A DNA stretch of 64,000 bases, from NCBI RefSeq assembly GCF_900090265.1, contig NZ_LT607752.1, positions 1,488,001 through 1,552,000 of the forward strand, read 5' to 3'. Below, in pieces: positions 8,634-19,549 of this stretch (the first letter of the stretch is position 1; every line of letters starts with the position of its first letter). Under the pieces are notes generated by a model. The model was not told where the DNA came from. It did not search any database and saw only the letters and a program-made list of their open reading frames with translations. The position numbers were made by a program, and so were the translations under genes. The stretch is from Micromonospora rifamycinica. GTDB lineage: Bacteria > Actinomycetota > Actinomycetes > Mycobacteriales > Micromonosporaceae.

Positions 8634-9937
8634 TGAGCACCGACATGCTGGCACCGGCCGGTTCGCCGACCGAGGCCCGGCCGATGGACCTGCTGCGGTT
8701 CGCCACCGCGGGAAGCGTGGACGACGGTAAGTCGACCCTGATCGGGCGGCTGCTCTACGACACGAAGTCGTTGTTCACCGACCAGCTGGCGGCGGTGGAG
8801 GCGGTCAGCGCGGCCCGGGGCGACGAGTACACCAACCTGGCGTTGCTCACCGACGGGCTGCGGGCCGAGCGGGAGCAGGGCATCACCATCGACGTGGCGT
8901 ACCGGTACTTCGCCACCCCCCGCCGCAAGTTCATCATCGCCGACACCCCCGGGCACACCCAGTACACCCGGAACATGGTCACCGGCGCCTCCACCGCCGA
9001 CCTCACCCTGGTGCTGGTGGACGCGCGGAAGGGGCTGGTGGAGCAGTCCCGGCGACACGCGTTCCTGTGCTCGCTGCTGCGGGTGCCGCACCTGGTGCTG
9101 TGCGTCAACAAGATGGACCTGGTCGACTTCTCCCAGGAGGTCTTCGAGCAGATCGCCGACGAGTTCACCGCGTTCGCCGCGAAACTCGACGTACCGGACC
9201 TGACCGTGGTGCCGGTGTCGGCGTTGCAGGGCGACAACATCGCCACCCGCTCGGAGAACATGCCCTGGTACGAAGGCCCCTCCCTGCTGCACCACCTCGA
9301 ACGGGTACACATCGCCTCCGACCGCAACCTGGTCGACGTCCGGTTCCCCGTGCAGTACGTGATCCGCCCCCAGTCGACCACGGTCACCGACTACCGCGGC
9401 TACGCCGGTCAGGTCGCCTCCGGCGTCCTCAAGCCCGGCGACGAGGTGATGGTCCTGCCCTCCGGGTTCACCAGCCGGATCAGCGCCATCGAGACCGCCG
9501 ACGGACCCGTCGACGAGGCGTTCCCCCCGATGTCGGTCACCGTCCGCCTCACCGACGAGATCGACATCTCCCGCGGCGACATGATCTGCCGACCCCACAA
9601 CGCCCCCACCGTCTCGCAGGACATCGAGGCGATGGTCTGCTGGATGGACGAGACCCGGCCCCTCCAGGTCGGCGGCAGGTACACCATCAAGCACACCACC
9701 CGTTCCGCCCGCGCCATCGTCCGCGACCTGCACTACCGCCTGGACATCAACACCCTGCACCGCGACGAGACCGCCGGTGAGCTGAAACTCAACGAGATCG
9801 GCCGGATCCGGCTGCGCACCACCGTGCCCCTGCTGGTGGACGACTACCACCGCAACCGCACCACCGGCGGCTTCATCGTCATCGACGAGGCCACCAACCG
9901 CACCGTCGGCGCCGGCATGGTCATCCAGCGGGACTGA
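8633..9937 (+). CDS. cysN: Sulfate adenylyltransferase subunit 1, GTPase (CysN)
   Basis: 434 aa; the ATG at 8633 shares one base with the cysD stop (TGATG). It is an EF-Tu-like GTPase: P-loop GSVDDGKST (about 28-36), switch region EREQGITIDVAYRYF, DTPGHTQYTRNM and NKMD. It couples GTP hydrolysis to APS synthesis by CysD. Many actinobacteria carry a CysN-CysC fusion of over 600 aa; this protein stops after the beta-barrel domains, so there is no APS kinase part and PAPS synthesis needs a cysC elsewhere. Confidence 0.95.
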   Translation: MSTDMLAPAGSPTEARPMDLLRFATAGSVDDGKSTLIGRLLYDTKSLFTDQLAAVEAVSAARGDEYTNLALLTDGLRAEREQGITIDVAYRYFATPRRKFIIADTPGHTQYTRNMVTGASTADLTLVLVDARKGLVEQSRRHAFLCSLLRVPHLVLCVNKMDLVDFSQEVFEQIADEFTAFAAKLDVPDLTVVPVSALQGDNIATRSENMPWYEGPSLLHHLERVHIASDRNLVDVRFPVQYVIRPQSTTVTDYRGYAGQVASGVLKPGDEVMVLPSGFTSRISAIETADGPVDEAFPPMSVTVRLTDEIDISRGDMICRPHNAPTVSQDIEAMVCWMDETRPLQVGGRYTIKHTTRSARAIVRDLHYRLDINTLHRDETAGELKLNEIGRIRLRTTVPLLVDDYHRNRTTGGFIVIDEATNRTVGAGMVIQRD

Positions 9938-9952
9938 CCCCCGCCACTCGCG

Positions 9953-9986
9953 GGTCGGCCCGGCGGCTCCCACCGCCGGGCCGACC
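9953..9986. terminator. Hairpin between convergent cysN and monooxygenase genes
   Basis: Perfect 14-bp arms, GGTCGGCCCGGCGG (9953-9966) and CCGCCGGGCCGACC (9973-9986), with a 6-nt loop. Short direct copies of ccgaccgtcagg/gaccaggaccgac follow to about 10044. It can serve both convergent genes. Confidence 0.65.
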
Positions 9987-10032
9987 GTCAGGGCCGACCA
10001 GGACCGACCGTCAGGCAGACCAGGACCGACGG

Positions 10033-11640
10033 TCAGGGCCGACCCGCCGGGCCGATCGGCGTCGACCGTCGGGGCCGGTCGGGGCGCGGTGGCCCGAACC
10101 AGCGGGTGAGGGCGGCGGGCAGCCCGTCCCCGTCCGGCCCGGTCCCGGTCGACTGCCAGGCCACATAGCAGTCGGGACGCAGCAGCAGCGCGGTCGACGC
10201 CCCGCCGCCGGCCGCCCCGGCGGGCCGCTCGGTCGGGCCGGGGTCGGCCTCGAACGGCCCGGTGACCACCTCGACCCGGTCCCGCCACGGTTCGGCCAGC
10301 GGGGCGAGGACGCCGGTGGGGTCGAGCAGCAGCGCCCGGGCGGACCGGGTCAGCTCGGCCAGCCGGACCGGGCCGGCGTCGGTACGCAGCACCAGGTCGG
10401 GCGCCCAGCGGCCGACCAGCGGCCCACCCGGTGCCCCCATCTCGTAGCGGACGTCCGAGCCGGCCAGCAGGGCGGCGACGCGGGCGGCGTTGGCCGGTTC
10501 GGCGAGCAGCTCACCGAGGAGCACGCGCAGCGCGGTGACCTCGCTGCCCGGGGCGATCAGCGCCGACTGGGCCTGGGTCGACATGGTCACCCGCAGGGCC
10601 ACCGGGCGGCGTTCCTCCTCGTACGAGTCCAGCAGCCCGTCCGGGGCCCAGCCGTGCAGCCGCGCCGCCAGCTTCCAGCCGAGGTTCACCGCGTCCTGCA
10701 GGCCGAGGTTGAGCCCGGGGCCGCCGATCGAGGAGTGCACGTGGGCGGCGTCGCCGAGCAGCAGCACCCGGCCGACGCGGTACCGTTCGGCGATCCGGGT
10801 GTTACCGCCCACCAGGCGACGTAGCAGGTGCGGCCCGGCGCCGGCCGGTGGACCGAGCGGCACGTCCGCGCCGAGCACCCGGGCCACGCTGGCCCGCAGC
10901 TCGGCGAGGGTCAGCGGTCCGTCGAACGCGGTCGACTCCGGCCATTCGATGGTGGTCAGGCCCGGTGGACGGCCGGGGAAGGGCGCCCACGCGATCAGAC
11001 CGTGTTCGGTGCGGGTGTGCCGGAACGGTGCGACGGTGCCGTACCCGGGGACCACCAGACCACCGGTCGTCGGGTCGACCAGCTCCGCGGGCAGGCCGAC
11101 CTGGGCGGTCCGGGAGACCGTGCGGTCGGTGGACACCCCGGGGAAGGCGATCCCGGCCAGCCGGCGGACGACGCTGTGCCCGCCGTCCGCGCCGACGAGG
11201 TACCGGCAGCGCAGCGTGGCGCCGTCGGAGAGGGTGACCCGCACGGCGTCGGCCTCCTGGGTCAGCCCGGTCACCTCGCACCCGCGCCGGACCGGCACGC
11301 CCAGCTCGGCGGCCCGCTCGGCGAGCACCCGCTCCAGGTCGCGCTGCGGCACCGGAAGCAGGTGGAGCGGGTTGTCCACCACCGCCTTCAGGTTCAACGG
11401 CAGCGCGCCGAAGACGAACTCCGGCTGCGGCCGCGGTGGCCCCGGGTCGTCGCCGAGACGCTGGTACAGGCCACGCCGGTCGAGCATCCGGACCACCTGA
11501 CCGACCAGGCCGTTGGCCCGCTGTTCGGTGGTGGGCGCGGCCAGCCGTTCACACACCACCGGCCGGATCCCGGCCAGGGCCAGCTCGGTGGCGAGCAGGA
11601 GGCCGTTCGGGCCGGCTCCGACGATCACGACGTCATGCAT
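10033..11640 (-). CDS. FAD-dependent aromatic hydroxylase (PheA/TfdB-type monooxygenase)
   Basis: 535 aa from ATG 11640. The N-terminal dinucleotide fold VVIVGAGPNGLLLATELALAG binds FAD; YLVGADGGHSVVRRLAG is the DG motif, and LLLGDAAHVHSSIGGPGLNLGLQDAVNLGWKL is the second FAD-ribityl motif. A thioredoxin-like C-terminal domain follows, as in class A flavoprotein hydroxylases of phenols and polyketides. It probably uses NADPH and oxygen to hydroxylate or epoxidise an aromatic compound. A tetR gene on the same strand 208 bp upstream is the likely controller, and the pair may be induced by the enzyme's substrate. Confidence 0.88.
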   Translation of the reverse strand: MHDVVIVGAGPNGLLLATELALAGIRPVVCERLAAPTTEQRANGLVGQVVRMLDRRGLYQRLGDDPGPPRPQPEFVFGALPLNLKAVVDNPLHLLPVPQRDLERVLAERAAELGVPVRRGCEVTGLTQEADAVRVTLSDGATLRCRYLVGADGGHSVVRRLAGIAFPGVSTDRTVSRTAQVGLPAELVDPTTGGLVVPGYGTVAPFRHTRTEHGLIAWAPFPGRPPGLTTIEWPESTAFDGPLTLAELRASVARVLGADVPLGPPAGAGPHLLRRLVGGNTRIAERYRVGRVLLLGDAAHVHSSIGGPGLNLGLQDAVNLGWKLAARLHGWAPDGLLDSYEEERRPVALRVTMSTQAQSALIAPGSEVTALRVLLGELLAEPANAARVAALLAGSDVRYEMGAPGGPLVGRWAPDLVLRTDAGPVRLAELTRSARALLLDPTGVLAPLAEPWRDRVEVVTGPFEADPGPTERPAGAAGGGASTALLLRPDCYVAWQSTGTGPDGDGLPAALTRWFGPPRPDRPRRSTPIGPAGRP

Positions 11641-11761
11641 GGCAGGTTCCCTTCCTCGGGCACGGTCGACCCACCCACCGGCGGGGCCGTGGGCAGGGCA
11701 GGGTGGAGCGGTGGGACGGCCGGGAGTCCGGCGGTGGGGATACGGGCGCGGCGCGGGCGGC

Positions 11762-11863
11762 GGCGGTAGCCGGCGCGTCGATGCGGCGCGATGGGCGGTA
11801 GGCGGCGCGTCGATGCGGCGCGGTAGGCGGTAGGCGGTAGGCGGCGCGTCAGTGCGGCGCGGG
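11762..11863 (-). repeat. Degenerate GC-rich tandem repeat, about three copies
   Basis: The core ggcgcgtcgatgcggcgcg appears at about 11772 and 11803, and again as ggcgcgtcagtgcggcgcg at about 11843, joined by taggcgg linkers. The last copy covers the final codons of the TetR gene. Confidence 0.7.
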
Positions 11864-12469
11864 CGGTGGCAGGCCCGCCGCGAGCTGGGCCAGCGCGTCG
11901 GGGAGCAGCCGTTCCATCGGGACCGGCGGGTCGGCGCGGACGAAGTGTCGCATCGCCGCGGTGACGGCGGCGTTCACGCTGGCCGCCACCAGGTGCGGGT
12001 ACAGGTCACGCTCCAGGTCGGTGCCGGTGCGCTCGGCGACGGCCGCGGCCAGCTCGACCTCGGCGAGCGCGCCCGCCCGCAGCATCTCGCCCTGGAGCGC
12101 CGGCTCGGCCAGCATCACCCGGAGGCCGTCCGCCCACTCGGTGGGCGAGTCCGGCGGCCACTGCCCGACCTCCGGTCCGGGGGTGAACTGGGCCATGACC
12201 GCCGCGATCAACGCGGTCCAGAGTGGTTCCCCGGTCGGCCGCACGCGCAGCGCCTGTGCCGTCCGCCGGCTGCGGTCGAGGTGCCGCGCGGCGATCGCCT
12301 CGGCCTTGCTGGAGAAGTAGTTGTTGAACGTGCGCGGGGACACGCCCGCGGCCTGGGCGATGTCGTCCACCAGGACGTTGTCGAAGCCGTGGGCCACGGT
12401 CAGGCGGATGGCAGCCCAGCTCAGCGCCGCCCTGGTCGCGTTCTTCTTGCGCTCCCGTAGTCCGCTCAC
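11849..12469 (-). CDS. TetR-family transcriptional regulator
   Basis: 206 aa from GTG 12469, which gives the normal TetR beginning SGLRERKKNATRAALSWAAIRL. The helix-turn-helix DDIAQAAGVSPRTFNNYFSSKAEAI is typical. The frame stays open to GTG 12499, but that start would lie inside the operator palindrome and adds a poor leader. The C-terminal ligand domain (about 150 aa) is unrecognised. It lies upstream of the FAD monooxygenase on the same strand, so it probably represses both itself and that enzyme. Confidence 0.88.
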   Translation of the reverse strand: MSGLRERKKNATRAALSWAAIRLTVAHGFDNVLVDDIAQAAGVSPRTFNNYFSSKAEAIAARHLDRSRRTAQALRVRPTGEPLWTALIAAVMAQFTPGPEVGQWPPDSPTEWADGLRVMLAEPALQGEMLRAGALAEVELAAAVAERTGTDLERDLYPHLVAASVNAAVTAAMRHFVRADPPVPMERLLPDALAQLAAGLPPPAPH

Positions 12470-12485
12470 GAGACCAGCGTACAGG

Positions 12486-12523
12486 AAAGTGCGTGGCACG
12501 CAATATTACGTGCCACGCACTTT
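12486..12523. promoter_or_regulatory. 38-bp palindrome: probable TetR operator over the tetR promoter
   Basis: The 15-bp arms AAAGTGCGTGGCACG (12486-12500) and CGTGCCACGCACTTT (12509-12523) are perfect. The centre is also palindromic except for one pair, so the whole element reads as one dyad. On the - strand its centre contains TAATAT, a good -10 candidate, 17 bp before the GTG at 12469. The position fits autorepression. A bidirectional terminator is the alternative, since T5 follows on the + strand. Confidence 0.7.
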
Positions 12524-12534
12524 TTGCCGTCAGC

Positions 12535-13503
12535 TCAGGCGGTGACCGCCGGACTGGCCCGACCCCGGCGACGGAAGGCGAAACCGGCGAAGAGAAGCAG
12601 CACCGCTGTGGACGCGACGAGGCCACCGGTGAGCACCAGCCCGGAGTGGTCCGCCCTGGTCGCGGCGGTGGCCGGGTGCCCGCTGAAGGAGACCGAGCCC
12701 GTCGCGGTACGCCGGGTCCAGCCGCTGGCGAGGTCGAGGCGGGCGTTCCACGGGCCGTCCGGCAGCCGGGGATCCAGCTGCACCCGTACGGTGGTGGTGG
12801 CCCCGAGCGCGAGCGTGTCGGCCTCGGCGCGGACCGGCCCGACCGACAGCCCCCCCGGGCCGTCGGTGAGGCGTAGCTGGCCGGCGAGGTCCAGCGCCCG
12901 TCGGCCGGTGTTGCGCACCTCGGCGGTGACCACCGGCGCACCGTCCCCGTCCCGGTCGCCGGCGAGCCCCGTCACCTCGAAGCCGGACGGGGGTTCGCCA
13001 CCCGGCCCGACCGACAGGTACACCCGGATGCCGGCCCGGCCGACGTTACGGACGTTCGCGCCGTCGGTGGTGGACACCTCGGCCCAGATGACCGCGTACC
13101 GCTCCCCGGCGGACGCCTTCTCCGGCACCACGATGGTCACCGTGAGCACCGACTCGTCGTCGGGCTCCAGCTCCACCTCGTCGTGGTCGACGGTGATCCA
13201 GCTGCTCAGCTCGTTCGGCGTCCGGTCGGGCGCGAAGACGAAGCCGGTGCGGTCGACCTCGGCGGCAGCCGCGTAGACGGCGATCTTCCGCTCGATCTCC
13301 GAGACGTTCTCCACCACGATCCGCCGCTTGACGGTCGTCCCGGGATGGACGTGGTCGACGATGTACTTGTGCGCCCGGCTGTCGTCGCGCCGGTTCACCG
13401 GGGCGTCGAGCAGCCGGATGCCGACTGCCGCGGCCGGGCCGCTGAAACTGGGGCTCGGCGGGGGCGACGGCGACGCGGCGGACGCCGGTGTCCCGGCGGT
13501 CAC
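12535..13503 (-). CDS. WxL-interacting-type (DUF916-like) surface protein, C-terminal membrane anchor
   Basis: 322 aa from the first canonical start, GTG 13503. An N-terminal beta-sandwich domain (YIVDHVHPGTTVKRRIVVENVS ... SSWITVDHDEVELEPDD ... VVPEKASAGERYAVIWAEV) resembles the peptidoglycan-binding half of WxL-interacting proteins. A second sandwich follows, then a transmembrane helix (LVLTGGLVASTAVLLLFAGFAF) and an Arg-rich tail. The frame continues upstream to a stop at 13558-13560, and the extra residues look like the missing half of a signal peptide (RLRAVVLAVTVLVTAGTPASA). The only possible start there is ATT 13554, which overlaps the upstream gene. It is homologous to the protein at 39211-40266. 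Confidence 0.75.
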   Translation of the reverse strand: MTAGTPASAASPSPPPSPSFSGPAAAVGIRLLDAPVNRRDDSRAHKYIVDHVHPGTTVKRRIVVENVSEIERKIAVYAAAAEVDRTGFVFAPDRTPNELSSWITVDHDEVELEPDDESVLTVTIVVPEKASAGERYAVIWAEVSTTDGANVRNVGRAGIRVYLSVGPGGEPPSGFEVTGLAGDRDGDGAPVVTAEVRNTGRRALDLAGQLRLTDGPGGLSVGPVRAEADTLALGATTTVRVQLDPRLPDGPWNARLDLASGWTRRTATGSVSFSGHPATAATRADHSGLVLTGGLVASTAVLLLFAGFAFRRRGRASPAVTA

Positions 13504-13540
13504 CAGGACGGTGACGGCCAGGACGACGGCGCGGAGTCGG

Positions 13541-14080
13541 TCAGGCCACCGAATGGGTCACCGTCCCCGAGTAGAGGCCGCCGACGGCCGCCGGCGGCAG
13601 GGTGATCCGGAGGCTGGGGTTCCAGGTGGCCGTGTTGTTGCCGCTGCCGGAGGTCTTGGAGAACGCCGTCCGGGGCAGGTTGAGCGTCACCGCGTCGGCC
13701 GAGGTGGGCTGGCCGGGCACGAAGGTGCCGGTGCCGGTGGTGGAGATCGCCGGCCCGGACCAGTACTCCACCAGGTTGGGCAGGATGGTCTCCTCGGCCG
13801 AGCCCCCGCCGGTGGTGAACGCGGTGCTGGTGACCGACGCGGTCCAGGTCGCCGAGAGCGCCGCCCGGCTGTCGGTGACCGTGACGTTGCCGAGCGAGCC
13901 GCTGAGGGTGGAGCCGGCGAAGGCCGCACCCAGGTTCACCGAGGCCGGCACGGTGATGTCCAGGTTGGCGGTCGACACGGTGAAGGTGACGATGGTGTCG
14001 CCCGACGGGGCGGCGGCGGCGGGCGATGCTACGGCGAGCACCGCTGCCCCGGCGGCCAGGGCGAGCAATGGCTTCTTCAT
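13541..14080 (-). CDS. Secreted WxL-domain-like surface protein (first copy)
   Basis: 179 aa from ATG 14080; GTG 14089 is three codons upstream. The signal peptide KKPLLALAAGAAVLAVASPAAA is clear. The mature protein is a single beta-rich domain with LGNVTVTDSRAALSATWTASVTSTAF, NLVEYWSGPA and a C-terminal PPAAVGGLYSGTVTHSVA. This layout matches actinobacterial relatives of the WxL cell-wall-binding domain, although the motif reads W-T-A. It is a paralogue of the gene just upstream (14139-14678) and precedes a DUF916-like partner, the same pairing as WxL/WxLIP operons of Firmicutes. Function is probably cell-surface display. Confidence 0.7.
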   Translation of the reverse strand: MKKPLLALAAGAAVLAVASPAAAAPSGDTIVTFTVSTANLDITVPASVNLGAAFAGSTLSGSLGNVTVTDSRAALSATWTASVTSTAFTTGGGSAEETILPNLVEYWSGPAISTTGTGTFVPGQPTSADAVTLNLPRTAFSKTSGSGNNTATWNPSLRITLPPAAVGGLYSGTVTHSVA

Positions 14081-14138
14081 GCCTGCCACGCTAATTGCTC
14101 ATCAACGTCATATACCGCGTTATGGGCTAATCACCCCA

Positions 14139-14678
14139 TCAGGCGACAGAATGGGTGATGGTGCCGGTGTACACGCCCCCCACCGCCGCGGCGGGGATCG
14201 CCACCCGGAGGGTGGGTGCCCAGCTCACACTGTTGCGCTGGTTGCCCGAGGTCTTGGTGAACGCGACCCGCGGCACGGTCAACGTCACCGCCTGCGCGGC
14301 GGTGGCCTGACCCGGCACCTTGGTGCCGCCACCGTTCTGCTTGGTCACCGGGCCCGACCAGTAGGAGACCTGGGTGGCGGCGATGGTCTTGCCCGCTCCA
14401 CCGCCGGCGGTGATGAACACCGTGGTGGACACGGTGGCCAGCCAGGTGTTCGGGTTGGTCGTCCGGGTGTCGTTCACGGTGACGGTGCCCAGCGAGCGGC
14501 TGAGGGTGGCCCCGGGCACGCCGGCACCGAGGCTCGCCGTAGGGGGCACAGTGATGTCGAGCCCGACCACCAGCGCCATCGCCCGCACCCGCGGGACGGG
14601 TGCCGCGCCGGGCGGTGCGACACCACCCACGAGCAACAACGGGCTGACCAGGGCTGCCAGAACATGCACGGACGACAC
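14139..14678 (-). CDS. Secreted WxL-domain-like surface protein (second copy)
   Basis: 179 aa from GTG 14678 (GTG 14669 is an alternative). After a short hydrophobic leader (VHVLAALVSPLLLVGGVAPPGAA) the domain repeats the features of its neighbour: LGTVTVNDTRTTNPNTWLATVSTTVF, VSYWSGPV, VTLTVPRVAFTKTSG and the end PAAAVGGVYTGTITHSVA. The shared tail THSVA and spacing show a tandem duplication. A TATAGT (- strand) overlaps the first GTG, so initiation may be at the second GTG with little or no leader. Confidence 0.65.
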   Translation of the reverse strand: MSSVHVLAALVSPLLLVGGVAPPGAAPVPRVRAMALVVGLDITVPPTASLGAGVPGATLSRSLGTVTVNDTRTTNPNTWLATVSTTVFITAGGGAGKTIAATQVSYWSGPVTKQNGGGTKVPGQATAAQAVTLTVPRVAFTKTSGNQRNSVSWAPTLRVAIPAAAVGGVYTGTITHSVA

Positions 14679-14748
14679 TATAGGATGCTTTTTGGCCTTT
14701 TGTCCAATATGAAGTACCGCTCACCCCACTATCCGCCCCCGGAACAGG

Positions 14749-14778
14749 GCGTGCCCCGGCCGATCGGCCGGGGCACGC
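14749..14778. terminator. Perfect 30-bp palindrome downstream of katG
   Basis: GCGTGCCCCGGCCGA pairs with TCGGCCGGGGCACGC with no loop mismatch, beginning 16 bp after the katG stop. It ends the furA-katG transcript and separates it from the WxL-like genes. Confidence 0.7.
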
Positions 14779-14793
14779 ACCAGCAGGGTCGGA

Positions 14794-17522
<2,729 letters not shown>

Positions 17523-17528
17523 GGCACG

Positions 17529-17558
17529 ACCCTAGCCCGCTCTTCTGGAGCAAATCAA
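17529..17558 (-). promoter_or_regulatory. Promoter of furA-katG
   Basis: Read on the - strand: -35 TTGATT (17558-17553), an 18-bp spacer and -10 TAGGGT (17534-17529). The expected start of transcription coincides with the furA ATG. The AT-rich stretch GCTAAACTTGATTTG over the -35 is a possible FurA site. Confidence 0.5.
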
Positions 17559-17608
17559 GTTTAGCCACCGGCGCGTCGCCGTACCGGTGGGCCGCCGGAG
17601 GGAGCGGG

Positions 17609-19159
17609 TCAGCCGGCCGGGTGGTAGGCGAACCAGTCGAACGCGGCGCTGCCCGCGGTGACGTACATGCCGACGACCCGGCCGGTGAAGCCGGCGGCGA
17701 CCTCGGTCGACAGGTACCGCCCGTCGAGTTCGGCCAGCACGGCGTCGCCGCCCGGTTCCGCCACCCCGAACGTGATCATGTCGCAGCCGGCGGCGCGTAC
17801 CCCCCAGGGGGCCGTCCCGGCCGCCAGCTCGGCGGCGGAGGTCACGGTCGGCGGGTAGAGGTCGTGGGTACGGGTGGCCACCGTCAGGACGAGCGGGCCG
17901 TCCGGCACGGCGCGGGAGGCGAAGACCTGCCGGAACGGGCCGACCCGGCCGATCACCCGGACCGTGCCGGCCGCCACCTCCAGGTCGTAGTGGTGCGCCT
18001 CGTCGATCCGGATGGTCAGCCCGGCGGTGCCCTCACCCGGGTCGACCCGGACGCTGACCCGGCAGTCGTGGTGCCGCTGCCGCACTGCCACGATCGTCGC
18101 CCCGGCGCGGTCGAGGGTCGCGCCCGTGGCGTACAGGGTGAGCCAGCCCGGCCGGGCGGTCAGCGACCAGGAACCGTCGGGCCGGTGGCGCGGCGAGATC
18201 CACTCGGGTGCCAGGACGGTCGCGTCGAAGTCGTCGCGGTAGGCCCCCGGGGCGGCCGGGGCGGCACCGGCCGGGGCGCTACCCGGCGGGGCGGCGGTCA
18301 GTTCCCGGACCGGGTCGACGACCGGCCAGCCGTCGACCCAGCGCACCGGGGCGAGGAAGGTCTCGCGGCCGAGGGCATGGTAGGGCGGCCACTGGCCCCT
18401 GGCCCGGATCCCGAGCAGCACCAGCCACCAGCTGCCGTCGACCGCCTGGACCAGGTCGGCGTGCCCGGTGGCCTGCACGGGCAGGTCGGTGCCCCGGTGG
18501 GTGAGGATCGGGTTGGCCGGGGCGGGGGTGAACGGGCCGCGCGGGCTGCGCGAGCGGGCCACGGAGACGGCGTGGCCGGTGTGCGTGCCGCCCTCGGAGA
18601 CCAGCAGGTACCACCAGTCGTCGATCCGGTAGAGGTGCGGCGCCTCGGGGTACTGGCCGCCGGTGCCCGACCACATCGGCAACGGACCCTCCAGCACCTC
18701 CCCCCGTTCCGGGTCGATCCGGTAGGCGTCCACCCCGGAGGTGGTCAGCCAGCAGTTGCCGTCGTCGTCCCAGGCCAGCGACGGGTCGACGTGCGGCAGG
18801 TCGAGGTAGACCGGTTCGGACCACGGGCCGGTGGGCTCCGACGCGGTGACGATGAGGTGCCGGCCCAGGCTGACATTGGTGGTGATCAGCCAGAACCGAC
18901 CGTCGTGGTGACGCAGGGTCGGCGCGAAGATCCCTCCGGACGACGTGGTGTCCGGGGGCAGCTCCAGCTGGCCGGGCCGGTCGAGGATGTTGCCGATCTG
19001 CCGCCAGTTGACCAGGTCACGGCTGTGCAGCAGGGGTACGCCGGGGAAGTACTCGAAGCTGGAGCAGACGAGGTAGTAGTCCGCGCCCACCCGGCAGACA
19101 CTCGGGTCGGGGTAGAAGCCGGGGACGACCGGATTGCGGTAGGACGGTCCGGCGGACAC
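17609..19159 (-). CDS. Glycoside hydrolase family 43 (beta-xylosidase/arabinofuranosidase type)
   Basis: 516 aa from GTG 19159, no signal peptide, so probably cytoplasmic. The five-bladed propeller begins YRNPVVPGFYPDPSVCRVGADYYLVCSSFEYFPGVPLLHSRDL, the classic GH43 start with the general-base Asp in YPDPS. HVDPSLAWDDDGNCWL supplies the pKa-modulating Asp, and GGQYPEAPHLY the acid Glu. A C-terminal beta-sandwich (about 320-516) is typical of GH43_11/12 exo-enzymes that trim xylo-oligosaccharides. A LacI-type palindrome 71 bp upstream is the likely control site. Confidence 0.9.
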   Translation of the reverse strand: MSAGPSYRNPVVPGFYPDPSVCRVGADYYLVCSSFEYFPGVPLLHSRDLVNWRQIGNILDRPGQLELPPDTTSSGGIFAPTLRHHDGRFWLITTNVSLGRHLIVTASEPTGPWSEPVYLDLPHVDPSLAWDDDGNCWLTTSGVDAYRIDPERGEVLEGPLPMWSGTGGQYPEAPHLYRIDDWWYLLVSEGGTHTGHAVSVARSRSPRGPFTPAPANPILTHRGTDLPVQATGHADLVQAVDGSWWLVLLGIRARGQWPPYHALGRETFLAPVRWVDGWPVVDPVRELTAAPPGSAPAGAAPAAPGAYRDDFDATVLAPEWISPRHRPDGSWSLTARPGWLTLYATGATLDRAGATIVAVRQRHHDCRVSVRVDPGEGTAGLTIRIDEAHHYDLEVAAGTVRVIGRVGPFRQVFASRAVPDGPLVLTVATRTHDLYPPTVTSAAELAAGTAPWGVRAAGCDMITFGVAEPGGDAVLAELDGRYLSTEVAAGFTGRVVGMYVTAGSAAFDWFAYHPAG

Positions 19160-19229
19160 CGGGCGTCACCTCCCCCTGGCGGTCGTCGACCACCACCACA
19201 CCGCTCGGGGCAGCACCGTGGACCGGAAA

Positions 19230-19243
19230 TGTTCACGATAACA
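19230..19243. promoter_or_regulatory. LacI-type operator, copy 1
   Basis: TGTTCACGATAACA: the dyad TGTT-N6-AACA with central CG, 71 bp upstream of the GH43 start. It matches the second copy at 12 of 14 positions. Confidence 0.5.
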
Positions 19244-19299
19244 ATCGATGCGCCGAATGCTACGGAAGTCGCCGGCCGGGTTCAAGGCCCACCGCCCGG

Positions 19300-19392
19300 A
19301 GCAGGCCCCGGAAGCCGGCGCGACCGCCGGAGCAGGCCCGGAAGCCGACACGACCGCCGGAGCAGGCCCGGAAGCCGGCGGGACCGCCCGGA
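19300..19392. repeat. 30-bp tandem repeat, three copies
   Basis: The unit starting gcaggcccggaagccg recurs at about 19301, 19332 and 19362 with a few substitutions and one length change. It lies in non-coding DNA between divergent genes. Confidence 0.85.
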
Positions 19393-19549
19393 ACGGGCGA
19401 GGAACATTCGCGCAACATGACGGTCATATCTTGACGGGACCTCAGGAATCCACGAGAGTCCATATAAGGCGAGATGGTGCGCCGCCGGGAGCCCGACGCG
19501 CCGTCGCAGCGTCTCCGGGTGCCGACGTCAGGGTATGCGGGGCCGCGCC

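Noticed and set aside
8633-9937. CysN-CysC fusion
   Set aside because: The protein stops at 434 aa after the GTPase and beta-barrel domains; there is no second P-loop for an APS kinase.
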